This document shows positions 25,532 through 35,320 of a DNA stretch of 64,000 bases, one piece after another. A program made the position numbers and the translations under genes. Numbering within the stretch: the first letter of the stretch is position 1; each line of letters starts with the position of its first letter. The notes under the pieces are model-generated. The model was given only the letters and a program-made list of their open reading frames with translations, made no database searches and had not been told where the DNA came from. Source of the stretch: Muribaculaceae bacterium (lineage in GTDB: Bacteria; Pseudomonadota; Alphaproteobacteria; Rs-D84); assembly GCA_023665245.1 (NCBI GenBank), contig JAMPEH010000006.1, forward strand, positions 30,455 through 94,454, given 5' to 3'.

Positions 25532-28201
25532 ATGATTGCTGAGATCTTCTCGTTGTTATCGACAGTTGATACAAGTGGTAGCGGCGGAACGCGCAAACTT
25601 CGCGTCAATCTGAACCGGAATCATATCCGGTCCATCTCCGCCTATAGTTCCAACTCCATCTTTTACTTTACCACATGCATCCCTGACGACGTTACACCGA
25701 GCGAGATGGGTATGATCAGCCGGATGTTCGAGAAAAACTATGCGTCCTTCGTGGTCACCTGTATCAGCCTGATGCCGTTCCACCGCGTCAGAGCCGATGA
25801 CCAGGCGTCCATCGAGGAGTACCTGTCTCAGTTCCACCAAAACCTCGGAATTAGCGCAACGTCCGGGTCTGCTGCAGTAATGGGTAAAGTTCTCGGCCTG
25901 GTCGATACCCTTGAGGAATCGGTTCAACTTCCGATCTCCGAAAAGGCTAAGGGTAGAGTGAACGAGGATGGCGATCTGGTACCTGATACATGTCCCAAGT
26001 GTGGCTCTAAAGTCGGCGTATTCCTTCAGGGTGAGCCGGTCTACTTGTGCTGCAATAAGGACTGTAAAAAGTACTTCGGTGTCGTCCCGTTTAACGAGGC
26101 TGTCGAAGACGCAGCGGTGAAAGAGCTGCAGGACTTCCTTTTGGAATGCTGGGAAAAGTCCCGCAGAAACTGCTCCGACTACGTCAAGATCGTAAGCGAG
26201 ACTGTGTCTCTGAATGACATGTATCAGGTCGATCCGATCGACCCGAAGACGCGTCTGATGCAGGAGACATTCCATCGCAATATGGAAGAGCTGGACACCT
26301 GGGGATTCCTCGGTGAAGCCACTGCCGACATGTTCGATATCAGCGACGAAGCCCTCGAATCCATGTCTGATGCTGAGATCATCCAGAGCGTGATGGGTAT
26401 GATGGATGGCGATGACGATGAAGACGGCCTTGAGGATGAATATTCCGAGTTTGACGAGTATCTCGGCGAGGCCGCGATTGGTCTTGACCTTAATGAGTTG
26501 CGCGCCGCTCGGAAGAAGCTCCATGATAACTGGGAGAAAGAACATCCCGGCGTACCGATGCCCAGAGGTCGGAATCGAGCCCACGACAAACCCCTCTCCG
26601 AGGGGAACGTTAAGTCCGCCATTGACCACATCATGTTCTCCCTGGAGTCCGTATCCGAGAACAAGATCCTGTCCTGCTCCAATCTGACGAAGCTGAATGC
26701 GCTTGAGTCGAAGCTGAATAAGCTGAAGAACAAGTATGCGAAGTACCTCAACCGGTACAAGAAGAAGTACCAGGAGAACAAGAAGAAGGGCTCCAAGAGC
26801 AAACTCTCTATCCGTTTCAACGGCGCCACGATTTCCAACCCGAAGGCGTTTATGAAGCAGTATGGGGCCTACATCAAGATCATCAACAAGCGGCTGAAGC
26901 TCGTTGAGAAACGCCGCGCTGAACTCCGCAAGAGAAAAGGTCTGCCCGCCAGCGATTCCAAGCTGGAGGAAGCCGCTATGACCGTCCTGACAGAAGTCGA
27001 TTTCAAGACCATCGATTACATCGATGAGACGATCCAGAAGCAACTCGAGGCCCCTGATAGCGAGATCTTCGTGATCACTGAGGCCAGAGGCCCCACGAAA
27101 GCTGAACTCGAGAAGCGGGTCGCTGAACTTGAGGATCAGATCGATGACCTTCAGGGCAGCGCGTGGGACGACGAACAACGCCTGCAGAATATGTCGAAGG
27201 CGTATGCCAATGTATCTGACCAGAATCGTGATCTCCAGAAACAGCATGCGTATGATGAGCGTAAGATGGACCACATCAACACGGAATCTCGTAAACGCAA
27301 GATGCAGGTTGACCGTGCGGCGAAAAACCTTGAGCTGAGTCGTCGGACCGAGAAAGAACTGAAAGACCGCATCGCAGAACTGGAGAAGCAGAAGGCCAGC
27401 CTTGAGAAGGGTAGGAGTGATCCCGACCTCACCGTGGATGGCACTGACGTCAACCTCGACTACGACCGCCGCCGGCCTAAGTCCGGTCTTAACTATGCTC
27501 GTGCTGCGAAGGCCGGGTATTCGTACAGATCCACCTTTGGTGACAAAGTTTTCACCGACATGGAGATGAAGAAGGCTAACGAGGCCGTTCCCACCTTCAC
27601 TAAGGCGACAATCGGCTTTATCGTTGATGAGACGGAGCAGGTGGTCAACCGTGATGTTCTGGTCGGTATCAAGGTCCAGCTCCACAAGCAGTCCGCTATG
27701 GATATGATCGACGACATCTACAACTGCTTGATTAACAAGCGGAAGTTCCTGAAGTTTGTCAAGTTCATCAGCGGCGAAGAGAAGTCCCTGGCTGACCTGC
27801 TGTTTGGCTTCAAAGAGCTCAAGGTTGATGCGGCCAACAGCACCGGGGCTAAGCGTTGGAACAGTGCATTCCGCCGCCGTAAGCGCTGGGCTAAGATGTC
27901 TGTTCCTTATCTGATGAAGAACTATACCCCGAACGGCACTGTGGTTATTACCATGAACGAAGTGCAGTTTATCCGGGATGAGTATGGTCTCGACATCATG
28001 ACGCCTGAGCATGTTCGGATGCTGATGGATGCCGGGTTCCTTCTGGGATTCGCAGTCCTTGATCAGGCAAACGAGATGGTCTACGTTACCTATGATGGGC
28101 ATGGTGGAGAGTTCCAGCAGTATACCTATGCGATGCTGGAGCGTGAACAACAGACTACCGACCGTATGATGCGTGAGCTCTATCGGTCGATGGCTCGGTA
28201 A
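25532..28201 (+). CDS. large structural protein with zinc ribbon and coiled coils
   Basis: 889 residues; ATG after AAAGGAGAG (an ATG at 25524 hits a stop at once). A four-Cys zinc ribbon, CPKCG (C154, C157) and CCNKDCKKYFG (C174, C178), lies near the N-terminus. Residues about 300-330 are acidic, 390-440 are Lys-rich, and about 515-630 form a long coiled coil (AELEKRVAELEDQIDDLQ, ELKDRIAELEKQKASLEKG). The C-terminal third looks globular. No enzyme motif. It heads an operon with two further structural-type genes (28218, 29248). Probably a virion scaffold or internal protein; exact role unknown. Confidence 0.65.
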   Translation: MIAEIFSLLSTVDTSGSGGTRKLRVNLNRNHIRSISAYSSNSIFYFTTCIPDDVTPSEMGMISRMFEKNYASFVVTCISLMPFHRVRADDQASIEEYLSQFHQNLGISATSGSAAVMGKVLGLVDTLEESVQLPISEKAKGRVNEDGDLVPDTCPKCGSKVGVFLQGEPVYLCCNKDCKKYFGVVPFNEAVEDAAVKELQDFLLECWEKSRRNCSDYVKIVSETVSLNDMYQVDPIDPKTRLMQETFHRNMEELDTWGFLGEATADMFDISDEALESMSDAEIIQSVMGMMDGDDDEDGLEDEYSEFDEYLGEAAIGLDLNELRAARKKLHDNWEKEHPGVPMPRGRNRAHDKPLSEGNVKSAIDHIMFSLESVSENKILSCSNLTKLNALESKLNKLKNKYAKYLNRYKKKYQENKKKGSKSKLSIRFNGATISNPKAFMKQYGAYIKIINKRLKLVEKRRAELRKRKGLPASDSKLEEAAMTVLTEVDFKTIDYIDETIQKQLEAPDSEIFVITEARGPTKAELEKRVAELEDQIDDLQGSAWDDEQRLQNMSKAYANVSDQNRDLQKQHAYDERKMDHINTESRKRKMQVDRAAKNLELSRRTEKELKDRIAELEKQKASLEKGRSDPDLTVDGTDVNLDYDRRRPKSGLNYARAAKAGYSYRSTFGDKVFTDMEMKKANEAVPTFTKATIGFIVDETEQVVNRDVLVGIKVQLHKQSAMDMIDDIYNCLINKRKFLKFVKFISGEEKSLADLLFGFKELKVDAANSTGAKRWNSAFRRRKRWAKMSVPYLMKNYTPNGTVVITMNEVQFIRDEYGLDIMTPEHVRMLMDAGFLLGFAVLDQANEMVYVTYDGHGGEFQQYTYAMLEREQQTTDRMMRELYRSMAR

Positions 28202-28217
28202 AGGAGGGATGATAACC

Positions 28218-29231
28218 GTGGCCTTTAACTGTGCAAAACTGCTCGACGAATGTGCGGTGCCGTACCAAAGCTCGGCTATCGCCTTCCTGTCCGAGGAAGC
28301 AAAGCTCCAGGTGAGCGACGATGTCCTTACCGGTATGCTGCGCTTCATCACCGACAAGTACAACGCGATTGACTTCAGTGAGATCGAGAAGTCTGCCGGT
28401 GACATTTCCAAGTTCCGCTACAATGCGGTGATCCTGGAGAACTGCAAGATCCTGACTGACGTCTACAGCGCATCCAGTGATCCTGGGGCTCAGAAGTACG
28501 TCGAGGTTGCCCAGGCTGTCGATCGGGTCATGAAACACCTGGCCGAGAATCGCACCCGCTACACTACTCTGTATCGGAGTGGAAACGGCGTGGTTCAGCT
28601 GCTGTATACCTCCATGGTTGCGGCGTGTATCTACTCGGTCGGCATTCTGATCAGCAATACTATCCGCTTCGTTACGACGGAGCAGGACACTGAGTGTCAG
28701 GTCCTCTTCGATGAGATTCCTGGTACTATCAAGCACGTCCATATCAAGAACATCCTGGCTGCTGAACACGACCTTCAGGCGATTGAGCAGTTGCTTGCCG
28801 CCTATGATTCCCCTAAGGGTCGGGCAGTGCAGGAGTCCGTTTCCATGGCAAGTCTGGCGGTTGGCGCCATTGGTGCCGGCTTGATTCTGATGATGATTCC
28901 GCGGATTATCGTTCTCATTCGGGAGATTATCTACTCGGTGTATTTCAACCGGGTTAAGGTCTCTGAGATGCTCGGGGTTCAGATTGATCTGATCAACACG
29001 AACATCGAATCCCTGGAGCGCGGTCGCGGGAACAAGAAGGTTATCGCCAGACAGAAGAAGATCGTGGATAAGTTGACCAAGTGGAAGAACCGCTTTGCCA
29101 TCAAGGCGGACACAACAACTTCTATGGTCACTGTCCAGAAGCAGAAGGAGAATCGGGCGCTCAAGGTTGACGACAACAGCCCGATCATTCAGGCCCCGGG
29201 GTCCTTCGACGCCGGCGCTATCATGTTGTGA
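28218..29231 (+). CDS. predicted membrane-associated virion protein
   Basis: 337 residues from a GTG nine bases after GGAGGG; an ATG at 28209 abuts the binding site and is less likely. Two hydrophobic helices: VVQLLYTSMVAACIYSVGILIS (about 124-145) and SLAVGAIGAGLILMMIPRIIVLI (about 213-235), the second followed by a basic amphipathic stretch. The C-terminus is Lys/Arg-rich then polar. It is co-transcribed with the 889- and 345-residue proteins. Phage proteins of this kind may be ejected and insert into the host membrane; that is inference. Confidence 0.6.
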   Translation: MAFNCAKLLDECAVPYQSSAIAFLSEEAKLQVSDDVLTGMLRFITDKYNAIDFSEIEKSAGDISKFRYNAVILENCKILTDVYSASSDPGAQKYVEVAQAVDRVMKHLAENRTRYTTLYRSGNGVVQLLYTSMVAACIYSVGILISNTIRFVTTEQDTECQVLFDEIPGTIKHVHIKNILAAEHDLQAIEQLLAAYDSPKGRAVQESVSMASLAVGAIGAGLILMMIPRIIVLIREIIYSVYFNRVKVSEMLGVQIDLINTNIESLERGRGNKKVIARQKKIVDKLTKWKNRFAIKADTTTSMVTVQKQKENRALKVDDNSPIIQAPGSFDAGAIML

Positions 29232-29247
29232 GAAAGGAGGCCGGACA

Positions 29248-30285
29248 GTGTTTCATAATTTTTCCCTTTATCCCGGCGGTGCGTTCATGCTCTGTGAGTC
29301 CGTCGGCGAGTTTGACGAGAACGTCCCGCTTCCTACTCCCCAGGAGACCCCTGCCGCCGTCATTGCTCCTATGATTGAGCACAGTGATGATCCTGTGATC
29401 AAAACTACCGCACAGCTGTCTGCTGTCTACGAGCGGACTGTGGTGCCGATGCTCACCATGGATCAGACCGGTGACACGGAGGATGTCCAAGGCACACTCC
29501 ATAAGCTCGAGACCATTTCCACTGGCATCAGCGATATCGCTAACAACATTCGCAAAGCGATCGGGAAGCTGAGCGGGTTGGTCCGGGTCTATACTTCGGC
29601 GAATGCCGACTATGCGGAGGAGTCGTTCATGTCTCACCTTGGCCTGTTCATGAAGAACACGGCTACGGTTAAGCGCGAAGGCATCGCGTCCACTGAGTAC
29701 TGCTACGACACCCTCCCGATCTACGAGCGGATGTGGAAGATGAATTTCCTGATCAGCTCCCTCCACAGTACCCCGGAGGTGTTGGATGACATCATCTACG
29801 CCGCTACGTTCGATGCGTTGATCGCTGGTGATTCCGAGCGGACTTTCGATATCTTCGAGAGCACCATCGACATGCTCCAGTGCATCTATACCAATCCCGA
29901 ACGACTGGCCAGACTCCAGGTCCGCGTGACCAACAAGATTGAGTTCGACAGCTTGATCAAGAATCGCGCTTGGGCCGAAGAGTCGAATTGCCAGCAGGCG
30001 GATAACGACAAGATGTGTCGGCAGTATACCTGCCTGCTCTCAACGAGCTTGCGGCAGATCTCGCAGTCCTGTTATGATATGCAGTGCTATTTGGTCGATG
30101 GCACTCTGTCAAATGCAGAGTTCAGCACGAATGTTCGCAAGCTTCTCAGCAGATGCATCAATCTGTTCGCCATCGGCACATTGGTGGCAATGACCCTTGC
30201 TACCGAGCTCCGTGCCATCATCTCCAAGAAGCAAGAGGTGGATGAATACACCAAAATGCTCCTCACCACGCTGAAAGCTGTCTAA
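29248..30285 (+). CDS. hypothetical structural-type protein
   Basis: 345 residues from a GTG (VFHNFSLYPGGAF) nine bases after AAAGGAGG; no ATG fits. Mostly helical, with a hydrophobic stretch near the C-terminus (INLFAIGTLVAMTLATELRAII) that could be one membrane or buried helix. Cys-rich patch NCQQADNDKMCRQYTC. No family recognised. Third gene of the operon with the zinc-ribbon and two-helix proteins. Its neighbours and size suggest a virion component. Confidence 0.6.
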   Translation: MFHNFSLYPGGAFMLCESVGEFDENVPLPTPQETPAAVIAPMIEHSDDPVIKTTAQLSAVYERTVVPMLTMDQTGDTEDVQGTLHKLETISTGISDIANNIRKAIGKLSGLVRVYTSANADYAEESFMSHLGLFMKNTATVKREGIASTEYCYDTLPIYERMWKMNFLISSLHSTPEVLDDIIYAATFDALIAGDSERTFDIFESTIDMLQCIYTNPERLARLQVRVTNKIEFDSLIKNRAWAEESNCQQADNDKMCRQYTCLLSTSLRQISQSCYDMQCYLVDGTLSNAEFSTNVRKLLSRCINLFAIGTLVAMTLATELRAIISKKQEVDEYTKMLLTTLKAV

Positions 30286-30336
30286 CCCCGACAGATTTCA
30301 TACCAACTACCATAAAAGCTGTACTTTCTGAAAGAA

Positions 30337-30410
30337 TACCCCAAACAATCCTATAAGTATCTTTTCTATGCGGAAAGATCCCTACTACCCCAAAATATCC
30401 CTATGTAATA
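30337..30410 (+). promoter_or_regulatory. tandem promoter repeat upstream of two abundant-looking genes
   Basis: Two related copies 49 bp apart: TACCCCAAACAATCCTATAAG at 30337-30357 and TACCCCAAAATATCCCTATG at 30386-30405. Copy 1 contains AACA-ATCC-TATAAG, the common element; copy 2 has AATA-TCCC-TATGTA. The 164-base gap holds no gene. Doubling of a promoter fits the strong codon bias of the two genes that follow. Confidence 0.55.
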
Positions 30411-30449
30411 CTTCCGAAAAACGAAAATCATAAAGGAGGCAAAACGTCT

Positions 30450-31673
30450 ATGATTAACGTGACCATGCTCCAGACTATTACTGAGAGCGCGACCGGTTAC
30501 ACCGGCGGTCCTGCTGTCGACACCATGCCCCACATCGGGCTGTATGAGGCTGCCGGCATGCTTCCCGTCGCTATCATGGAGTCCCAGCAGGCGTTCAGCG
30601 CCGTACGTTCCAACAGCATCGCCGCCCTGAGCGAGGCCGCCGAGATGGCTATCAGCACCGGCTCCGCTGCGGACTTCGGCCCCGTCGTGGAGGCTACCTG
30701 GGGCGACCTCAAGGCCAAAGTCAAGGCCTTCTTCGACAAGATCATCAAGTTCCTGGATTCCATCATCGCCAAGCTGAAGATCCAGATGGACAAGATCACC
30801 AAGACCGGCCGCCAGCTGTACGACAAGTACAAGGACAGCCCCAATTACCGCGGCAAGAACTACAAGGATCTGACTGTCAGCGGCTACAAGTTCCATGGCA
30901 ACGGCGCCGCCCGTCCCTTCGGTGAGGGCGTGGCTGAGTTCACCAGCGACAGCAAGATCGGCGAGCTGCTCAAGGCTGCCACCGGCACCGAGGTGCCCGA
31001 TCCCTACGCCTTCCAGACCAGCCATGGCAACAAGCACTACGAGGCCGGTTCCCAGGCGGCTGATTCTGTGAAGGAAGAGATCAACAAGCTGACCGACATC
31101 TCTACCGCTGAGCGCCAGCACAAGATGGCCGAGAAGGTCGTCGGCAGCGTGGCGTCCCTGAGCGAGGGTTCCTGGGCCTCCGATATCCGTAAGGAGCTGT
31201 GGGGCGACAAGGCTGACATCAAGTACGGCGAGGAGACCTTCACCGAGAGCTGGATCAGCAGCGTGCTGGGCAAGGCCGACGCGATCGATGCGATCACCAA
31301 GGACTACACCCAGATGAAGAAGAACGCTGAGGCCTACAACAAGAAGCTGCAGGCCGAGGTCGACAAGATCGAGAAGGAGATCAGCGCCCGCCGCAAGAGC
31401 ACCTCTGGTGCCAGCGAAGCCGATCGCAAGAACGCTGATAACACCAACAACGCTCAGTCCGACATCAGTGCGTACTTCAACGCCTACATGGGCCTGGTGC
31501 ACGATGCCTATGGTGTCATCACCAGCCTGAAGAACATCGAGCTGGACTACGAGAAGGCCCGCCTGGCTCAGGCCAAGACCTTCTTCGGCAAGATGCTGAG
31601 CTACAACGACAAGAAGAACAACTCCGACGCGGCCGACGCTGAGGATCTGGCTATCCTCGACGCTGAGCTGTAA
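30450..31673 (+). CDS. abundant virion-type protein, paralogue A
   Basis: 407 residues; ATG after AAAGGAGG. Ala/Lys-rich and helical, with extreme C/G-ending codon bias (GCC, AAG, CTG, GGC). The segment KAKVKAFFDKIIKFLDSIIAKLK (about 88-110) matches KTKIKAFFDKIISMVKGIIDKLK of the next gene, and the overall layout (short N-terminal hydrophilic part, KAFFDKII helix, long Lys/Glu helices) is shared, so the two are paralogues. No enzyme motif. The bias and double promoter point to an abundant internal or head protein; function not recognised. Confidence 0.72.
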   Translation: MINVTMLQTITESATGYTGGPAVDTMPHIGLYEAAGMLPVAIMESQQAFSAVRSNSIAALSEAAEMAISTGSAADFGPVVEATWGDLKAKVKAFFDKIIKFLDSIIAKLKIQMDKITKTGRQLYDKYKDSPNYRGKNYKDLTVSGYKFHGNGAARPFGEGVAEFTSDSKIGELLKAATGTEVPDPYAFQTSHGNKHYEAGSQAADSVKEEINKLTDISTAERQHKMAEKVVGSVASLSEGSWASDIRKELWGDKADIKYGEETFTESWISSVLGKADAIDAITKDYTQMKKNAEAYNKKLQAEVDKIEKEISARRKSTSGASEADRKNADNTNNAQSDISAYFNAYMGLVHDAYGVITSLKNIELDYEKARLAQAKTFFGKMLSYNDKKNNSDAADAEDLAILDAEL

Positions 31674-31694
31674 GAGAAAGGAAGGTAAACGACT

Positions 31695-32873
31695 ATGGCT
31701 GTTACTGCTTTCACCCTGCAGAGAGCTCTGAGCGAGGCCGCTTCCGGCGCGTATGCCCCGGCTGTCGATGCGTACCAGTTCGGCTCTGACGATCTGGGCG
31801 CTTGCACCAACGAGATGGCCTACATCATCGCCTGTGAGGCTGCTGACTACAGCGAGCATGCTGCCAACGCCGACGACGTGCTGACCGAGTGCGCGCTGGC
31901 CAACCCCGACAATTTCACCACCCTGAGCGAGGGCGTGTTCTCCACCATGAAGACCAAGATCAAGGCCTTCTTCGACAAGATCATCTCCATGGTCAAGGGC
32001 ATCATCGACAAGCTGAAGGCTTTCGCCTACAAGATGACCGGCAAGGTCGACAAGTGGGTCAGCGTTATGGAGCCCAAGCTGCGTGAGGCCTCCGGCAAGA
32101 CCGGCGCCAGCGAGTTCAAGGCTGAGATGTACAAGTACGACGAGAAGTTCATCCTGGAGGGCCTGAAGGGCGGCCTGGCCAGCATGATGGGCGAGTGGGA
32201 TTCCAATAACCCCGCCGGCACTGTCAACCTGGACCAGCTGGCCGGTAAGCTGAAGGGCGTCAAGGATACGAAGATCCAGGGCGTTAACGATCAGGGCGGC
32301 AACGACACCAGTTCCACCGAGGCCACCAGTGCTGCGGCTGACTTCCAGAAGCAGGCCGAGGATTCCAAGAAGGCCCGCGAGGACTTCCAGGACGGCTGGG
32401 CTTCCAAACTGGGTGGCTACTTCGGCGCTTCCGGCTCCAGCGTGGACGAGATCTACAGTGATCTGATCAAGAAGGGCCACAGCGGTGAGTCCCAGAAGAC
32501 CACTGAGACTGTTGGCAACCGCTGGTCCTCCATGCTGAGCACCATCAAGTCCAGCAAGAAAACTCTGACCGACATCCAGAAGGTCTACGACGACCATCTG
32601 AAGTCCCTGCAGAAGTTCCGTGCTGCCCTGGAGAAGAGCGGCTCCGGCCTGGACATCAAGGATGAGTCCAAGAACAACATCCCCGCCAACGTCGCCAATG
32701 CTGCCCGCGAGGCCTACAAGGAGTACTACAACCATATCATGGCGTATACTCAGGCCTATGAGGGCGCCGCCGGCCGGGTCCGTCAGGTCAACACTGATCT
32801 GCTGAACGGCATGACCAGCGACTACATGACGGCGCTGTCCAAGTTCGCCAGCTTCAAGGGCGAGAAGAAATAA
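31695..32873 (+). CDS. abundant virion-type protein, paralogue B
   Basis: 392 residues; ATG after GAAAGGAAGG, 21 bases after paralogue A. It shares the KAFFDKII amphipathic helix (here about residues 88-106) and the same Ala/Lys/Ser-rich helical composition and codon bias. It differs in the loops, so the duplication is old. The region SSTEATSAAADFQKQAEDSKKARE is a flexible linker. A strong terminator follows. The pair may form hetero-oligomers, but nothing in the sequence proves it. Confidence 0.72.
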   Translation: MAVTAFTLQRALSEAASGAYAPAVDAYQFGSDDLGACTNEMAYIIACEAADYSEHAANADDVLTECALANPDNFTTLSEGVFSTMKTKIKAFFDKIISMVKGIIDKLKAFAYKMTGKVDKWVSVMEPKLREASGKTGASEFKAEMYKYDEKFILEGLKGGLASMMGEWDSNNPAGTVNLDQLAGKLKGVKDTKIQGVNDQGGNDTSSTEATSAAADFQKQAEDSKKAREDFQDGWASKLGGYFGASGSSVDEIYSDLIKKGHSGESQKTTETVGNRWSSMLSTIKSSKKTLTDIQKVYDDHLKSLQKFRAALEKSGSGLDIKDESKNNIPANVANAAREAYKEYYNHIMAYTQAYEGAAGRVRQVNTDLLNGMTSDYMTALSKFASFKGEKK

Positions 32874-32907
32874 TCCCGGTACGGATTTCCTCCTACCGTA
32901 CAAAAGA

Positions 32908-32937
32908 AGCACCCCGAGGAATTGTCCCCGGGGTGCT
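32908..32937 (+). terminator. rho-independent terminator
   Basis: AGCACCCCG and CGGGGTGCT pair around an inner GG/CC extension; CTCTTCCC follows. Closes the paralogue operon. Confidence 0.82.
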
Positions 32938-32952
32938 CTCTTCCCATAAGAT

Positions 32953-32968
32953 GGGACATTTTTATAAC
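32953..32968 (+). promoter_or_regulatory. GACA-N4-TATAAC promoter element
   Basis: GGGACA, TTTT, TATAACAG, directly behind the terminator and 21 bases before the start at 32989. Confidence 0.6.
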
Positions 32969-32988
32969 AGAATTTGGAGGTGATATCT

Positions 32989-34014
32989 TTGATCAGATAC
33001 CTTGCCCCGTATGGCATTGTCGAAGAGGATCTTATGACAGAATCCGTGTTCAATAAGGTTATGATCTTTGAGAGTTGTATCGATGCTCTCGGTAGCGGAG
33101 ATGCGGTTCCTGACATCGTTAGTACCTCAACTGCCTATACCTACTCGATAGTTATGGAAGTTTTGGATAATGCGAAAGAAGTTTTGCTTAAACTTATCCA
33201 AAAGGTACTTTCGGTGCTCAATAACTACTATTTGAACAACGTAAAGCTCATAGACAAGTATCGGGAAGTGATACTGGATCGTCTTCCGACCAAGGGGCCG
33301 ATTATCCTGCACGAGACATATGAGTACCCTGCAATGAAAGACTACCCAAAGGCGCTGAAAAGCACTATCTCTGCTGAGAAAGACATTCTGCGACTGCATT
33401 CCGATTTGATAGCCGACCCCGGTCTTGCTGTCGGGTACCAGGTGGACAAACTGCTCCAGCGTTTCGGTAAGGAAGTCCTTGGTATGGAACCTGACCCCGA
33501 TGACCTTAAAGGATCTACTGCGGATATTGTCCGCGCAACAATGCGCGGCGAGATGACGAAGGTTCAGATCGATAGGAAGACGTTGAATTCATACATTGAT
33601 CAGATCTCTTCCTACAAGGCCGACAAGGAAGATCTTATGCGAACTAAGAAGAGTGTGGTTGATGACTATGAGGCGCTGAAACGTACGTACGCCAAGGTGA
33701 CGAAAGATCCGATGTCTCTTGCCAGAAATCGCATCGAGCAGATGGCCCACCCGGAAAAAGAAGCGTTGCTGTCCCATGAGTATCAGCGGTTTGCAAATAT
33801 CCATATGGAGATGATGCGGCTGTTCAACGGATACATTACAATCTACAAGGTTGCATTCGACACAAAGCTTGATGAGATCATGCAGAAGGTTGAAGACCGG
33901 AAGAATGTGATTACGGAGATCATCACTCGTACAGGTCTCTTCGCAGCGCTGAACACCAAGAACCCTGCAAAAGATGGGAAACCGATCCCATACAAACCTG
34001 GGCTGAATTTGTAA
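32989..34014 (+). CDS. hypothetical helical protein
   Basis: 341 residues from a TTG (MIRYLAPYGIVEED) eight bases after GGAGG; the next ATG at 33034 has no binding site. N-terminal part has a hydrophobic amphipathic stretch (EVLLKLIQKVLSVLNNYYLNNVKLIDKY), loosely like the KAFFDKII helix of the two genes upstream; the rest is charged and helical. Codon bias is weaker than in paralogues A and B. No family recognised. Monocistronic, with its own promoter and terminator. Confidence 0.62.
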   Translation: MIRYLAPYGIVEEDLMTESVFNKVMIFESCIDALGSGDAVPDIVSTSTAYTYSIVMEVLDNAKEVLLKLIQKVLSVLNNYYLNNVKLIDKYREVILDRLPTKGPIILHETYEYPAMKDYPKALKSTISAEKDILRLHSDLIADPGLAVGYQVDKLLQRFGKEVLGMEPDPDDLKGSTADIVRATMRGEMTKVQIDRKTLNSYIDQISSYKADKEDLMRTKKSVVDDYEALKRTYAKVTKDPMSLARNRIEQMAHPEKEALLSHEYQRFANIHMEMMRLFNGYITIYKVAFDTKLDEIMQKVEDRKNVITEIITRTGLFAALNTKNPAKDGKPIPYKPGLNL

Positions 34015-34022
34015 GAAAAAGA

Positions 34023-34048
34023 CACGGAGAGGCATCTGCCTCTCCGTG
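34023..34048. terminator. bidirectional terminator between convergent genes
   Basis: CACGGAGAGGC-ATCT-GCCTCTCCGTG with GGTTTCTTTT on the plus side and an A-run (T-run on minus) on the other. Confidence 0.88.
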
Positions 34049-34055
34049 GTTTCTT

Positions 34056-35306
34056 TTAGTCATCGATGGTGGAAGGCGATGCTTCCTCTTCACTGGCCTT
34101 ACGCTCAGGGTTATACAGTGTCATGGTTACCTCAGACAGGTAGTTATTGGTCCCTTCGCGGTGGATACCGAGAACCCAACCGAGCAGTCGATAAATGTTA
34201 CCGGCAAGGCCGAGGTTCATATACGACTCACCAGTTGCAAAGGTGTAATCCTTATACGGCTTAATGAATCGCACACTGCTATTCAAAGCTTCCAGAGCAA
34301 TGATATGCCCGGAGATGAACTCATTCAGCATCTGGCTTTCGGTCAGATCGGTGATTGCGTAAATATAGGTCAATGCAGTTGCGCTTTCATCCAGTGTAGT
34401 CTTGGTGACCTCACCCTTAGCGTTGACCGTGGTGATCGTAGAGAACTTCGCACTGGTATCCCGGACCGACTCGTCGTAGATTGCCGGTGGTTGGTTGAGG
34501 TTGATCCAATGTGTCTTGTTCTCAGCATCATCGCACGACCCAGTAACCTCGTGTGCAGGATCAGACGGATCGAGAAGGATAAACGACACATTGCCATACT
34601 CCGTCGTATCCTCCATTACGATATCCGGATTTCGTTTCGACAAACAATACAGATACGTCAGATCGTGGTACACGAACGGGACGCAATCATACAGACCATA
34701 CGTGTGGTTCAGGTGATAGATGTTGTGAACCAGGTCCTGCAGAGGGATCGCAACCTTTTCGATCTCCTCTACTATGAGCGGAGGGGTTGCCACGATAATA
34801 GACGGAGGGATCTCGCGTTCCAGGAATACGGCGTTCAGCGCTTCAGCGTGAGTGACCTTTTCGTAGGTCGCAGATATCTGCTGGTTGAACCAGTTCACTA
34901 CATCCATATCGACAAGGTACATCTCGAAGTTTTGCAGCGTTTTCATAACGTCGGTCAACTTCTCTGTCTCCTGATCTGTCGCAGTGATATAGACGTTAAT
35001 ATCCCGCATCGGCACGATTGAGAACGTATGCTGCATGAACAGCGTTGTTCCGAGGATATCTCCATTGATGGAACTGAGTTGCTGCTCGTACACATCGAGC
35101 TTTATTGTAGCAGTATCCTTGTACTCGTAGAGTAGTTTGATCAGACGAGTTTCCATCTCAATTCCGCACTGAATGATAGGCAAACGCCGCTTGCGGAACT
35201 CGTGAATGAAGTTCAAGTACGTGACAGACCCATCCCGGAAGATGTAGTTCTGATCAAGCATAATCTCTACATTCTTCGGGATATATCGGTATTGGTATAT
35301 CTCCAT
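34056..35306 (-). CDS. hypothetical structural-type protein
   Basis: 416 residues; ATG after AAAGGATGGTG. Mixed alpha/beta, Tyr/Asn-rich, with an Ile/Val-rich middle (IVATPPLIVEEIEKVAIPLQ) and a polar acidic tail (KASEEEASPSTIDD). No membrane helix or catalytic motif. Follows the FEN-like gene with a 15-base gap, in the operon that starts with RNA polymerase beta'. Virion or baseplate role is inference. Confidence 0.58.
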   Translation of the reverse strand: MEIYQYRYIPKNVEIMLDQNYIFRDGSVTYLNFIHEFRKRRLPIIQCGIEMETRLIKLLYEYKDTATIKLDVYEQQLSSINGDILGTTLFMQHTFSIVPMRDINVYITATDQETEKLTDVMKTLQNFEMYLVDMDVVNWFNQQISATYEKVTHAEALNAVFLEREIPPSIIVATPPLIVEEIEKVAIPLQDLVHNIYHLNHTYGLYDCVPFVYHDLTYLYCLSKRNPDIVMEDTTEYGNVSFILLDPSDPAHEVTGSCDDAENKTHWINLNQPPAIYDESVRDTSAKFSTITTVNAKGEVTKTTLDESATALTYIYAITDLTESQMLNEFISGHIIALEALNSSVRFIKPYKDYTFATGESYMNLGLAGNIYRLLGWVLGIHREGTNNYLSEVTMTLYNPERKASEEEASPSTIDD

Positions 35307-35320
35307 AATATCACCATCCT

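Noticed and set aside
25556..28411. 951-codon minus-strand frame
   Set aside because: Opposite a plus-strand operon with zinc ribbon, coiled coil and good binding sites; no start signal on the minus strand.
30366..33116. 916-codon minus-strand frame over the paralogue pair
   Set aside because: Created by strong codon bias of the plus-strand genes; Val/Leu/Gly-rich and without a binding site.
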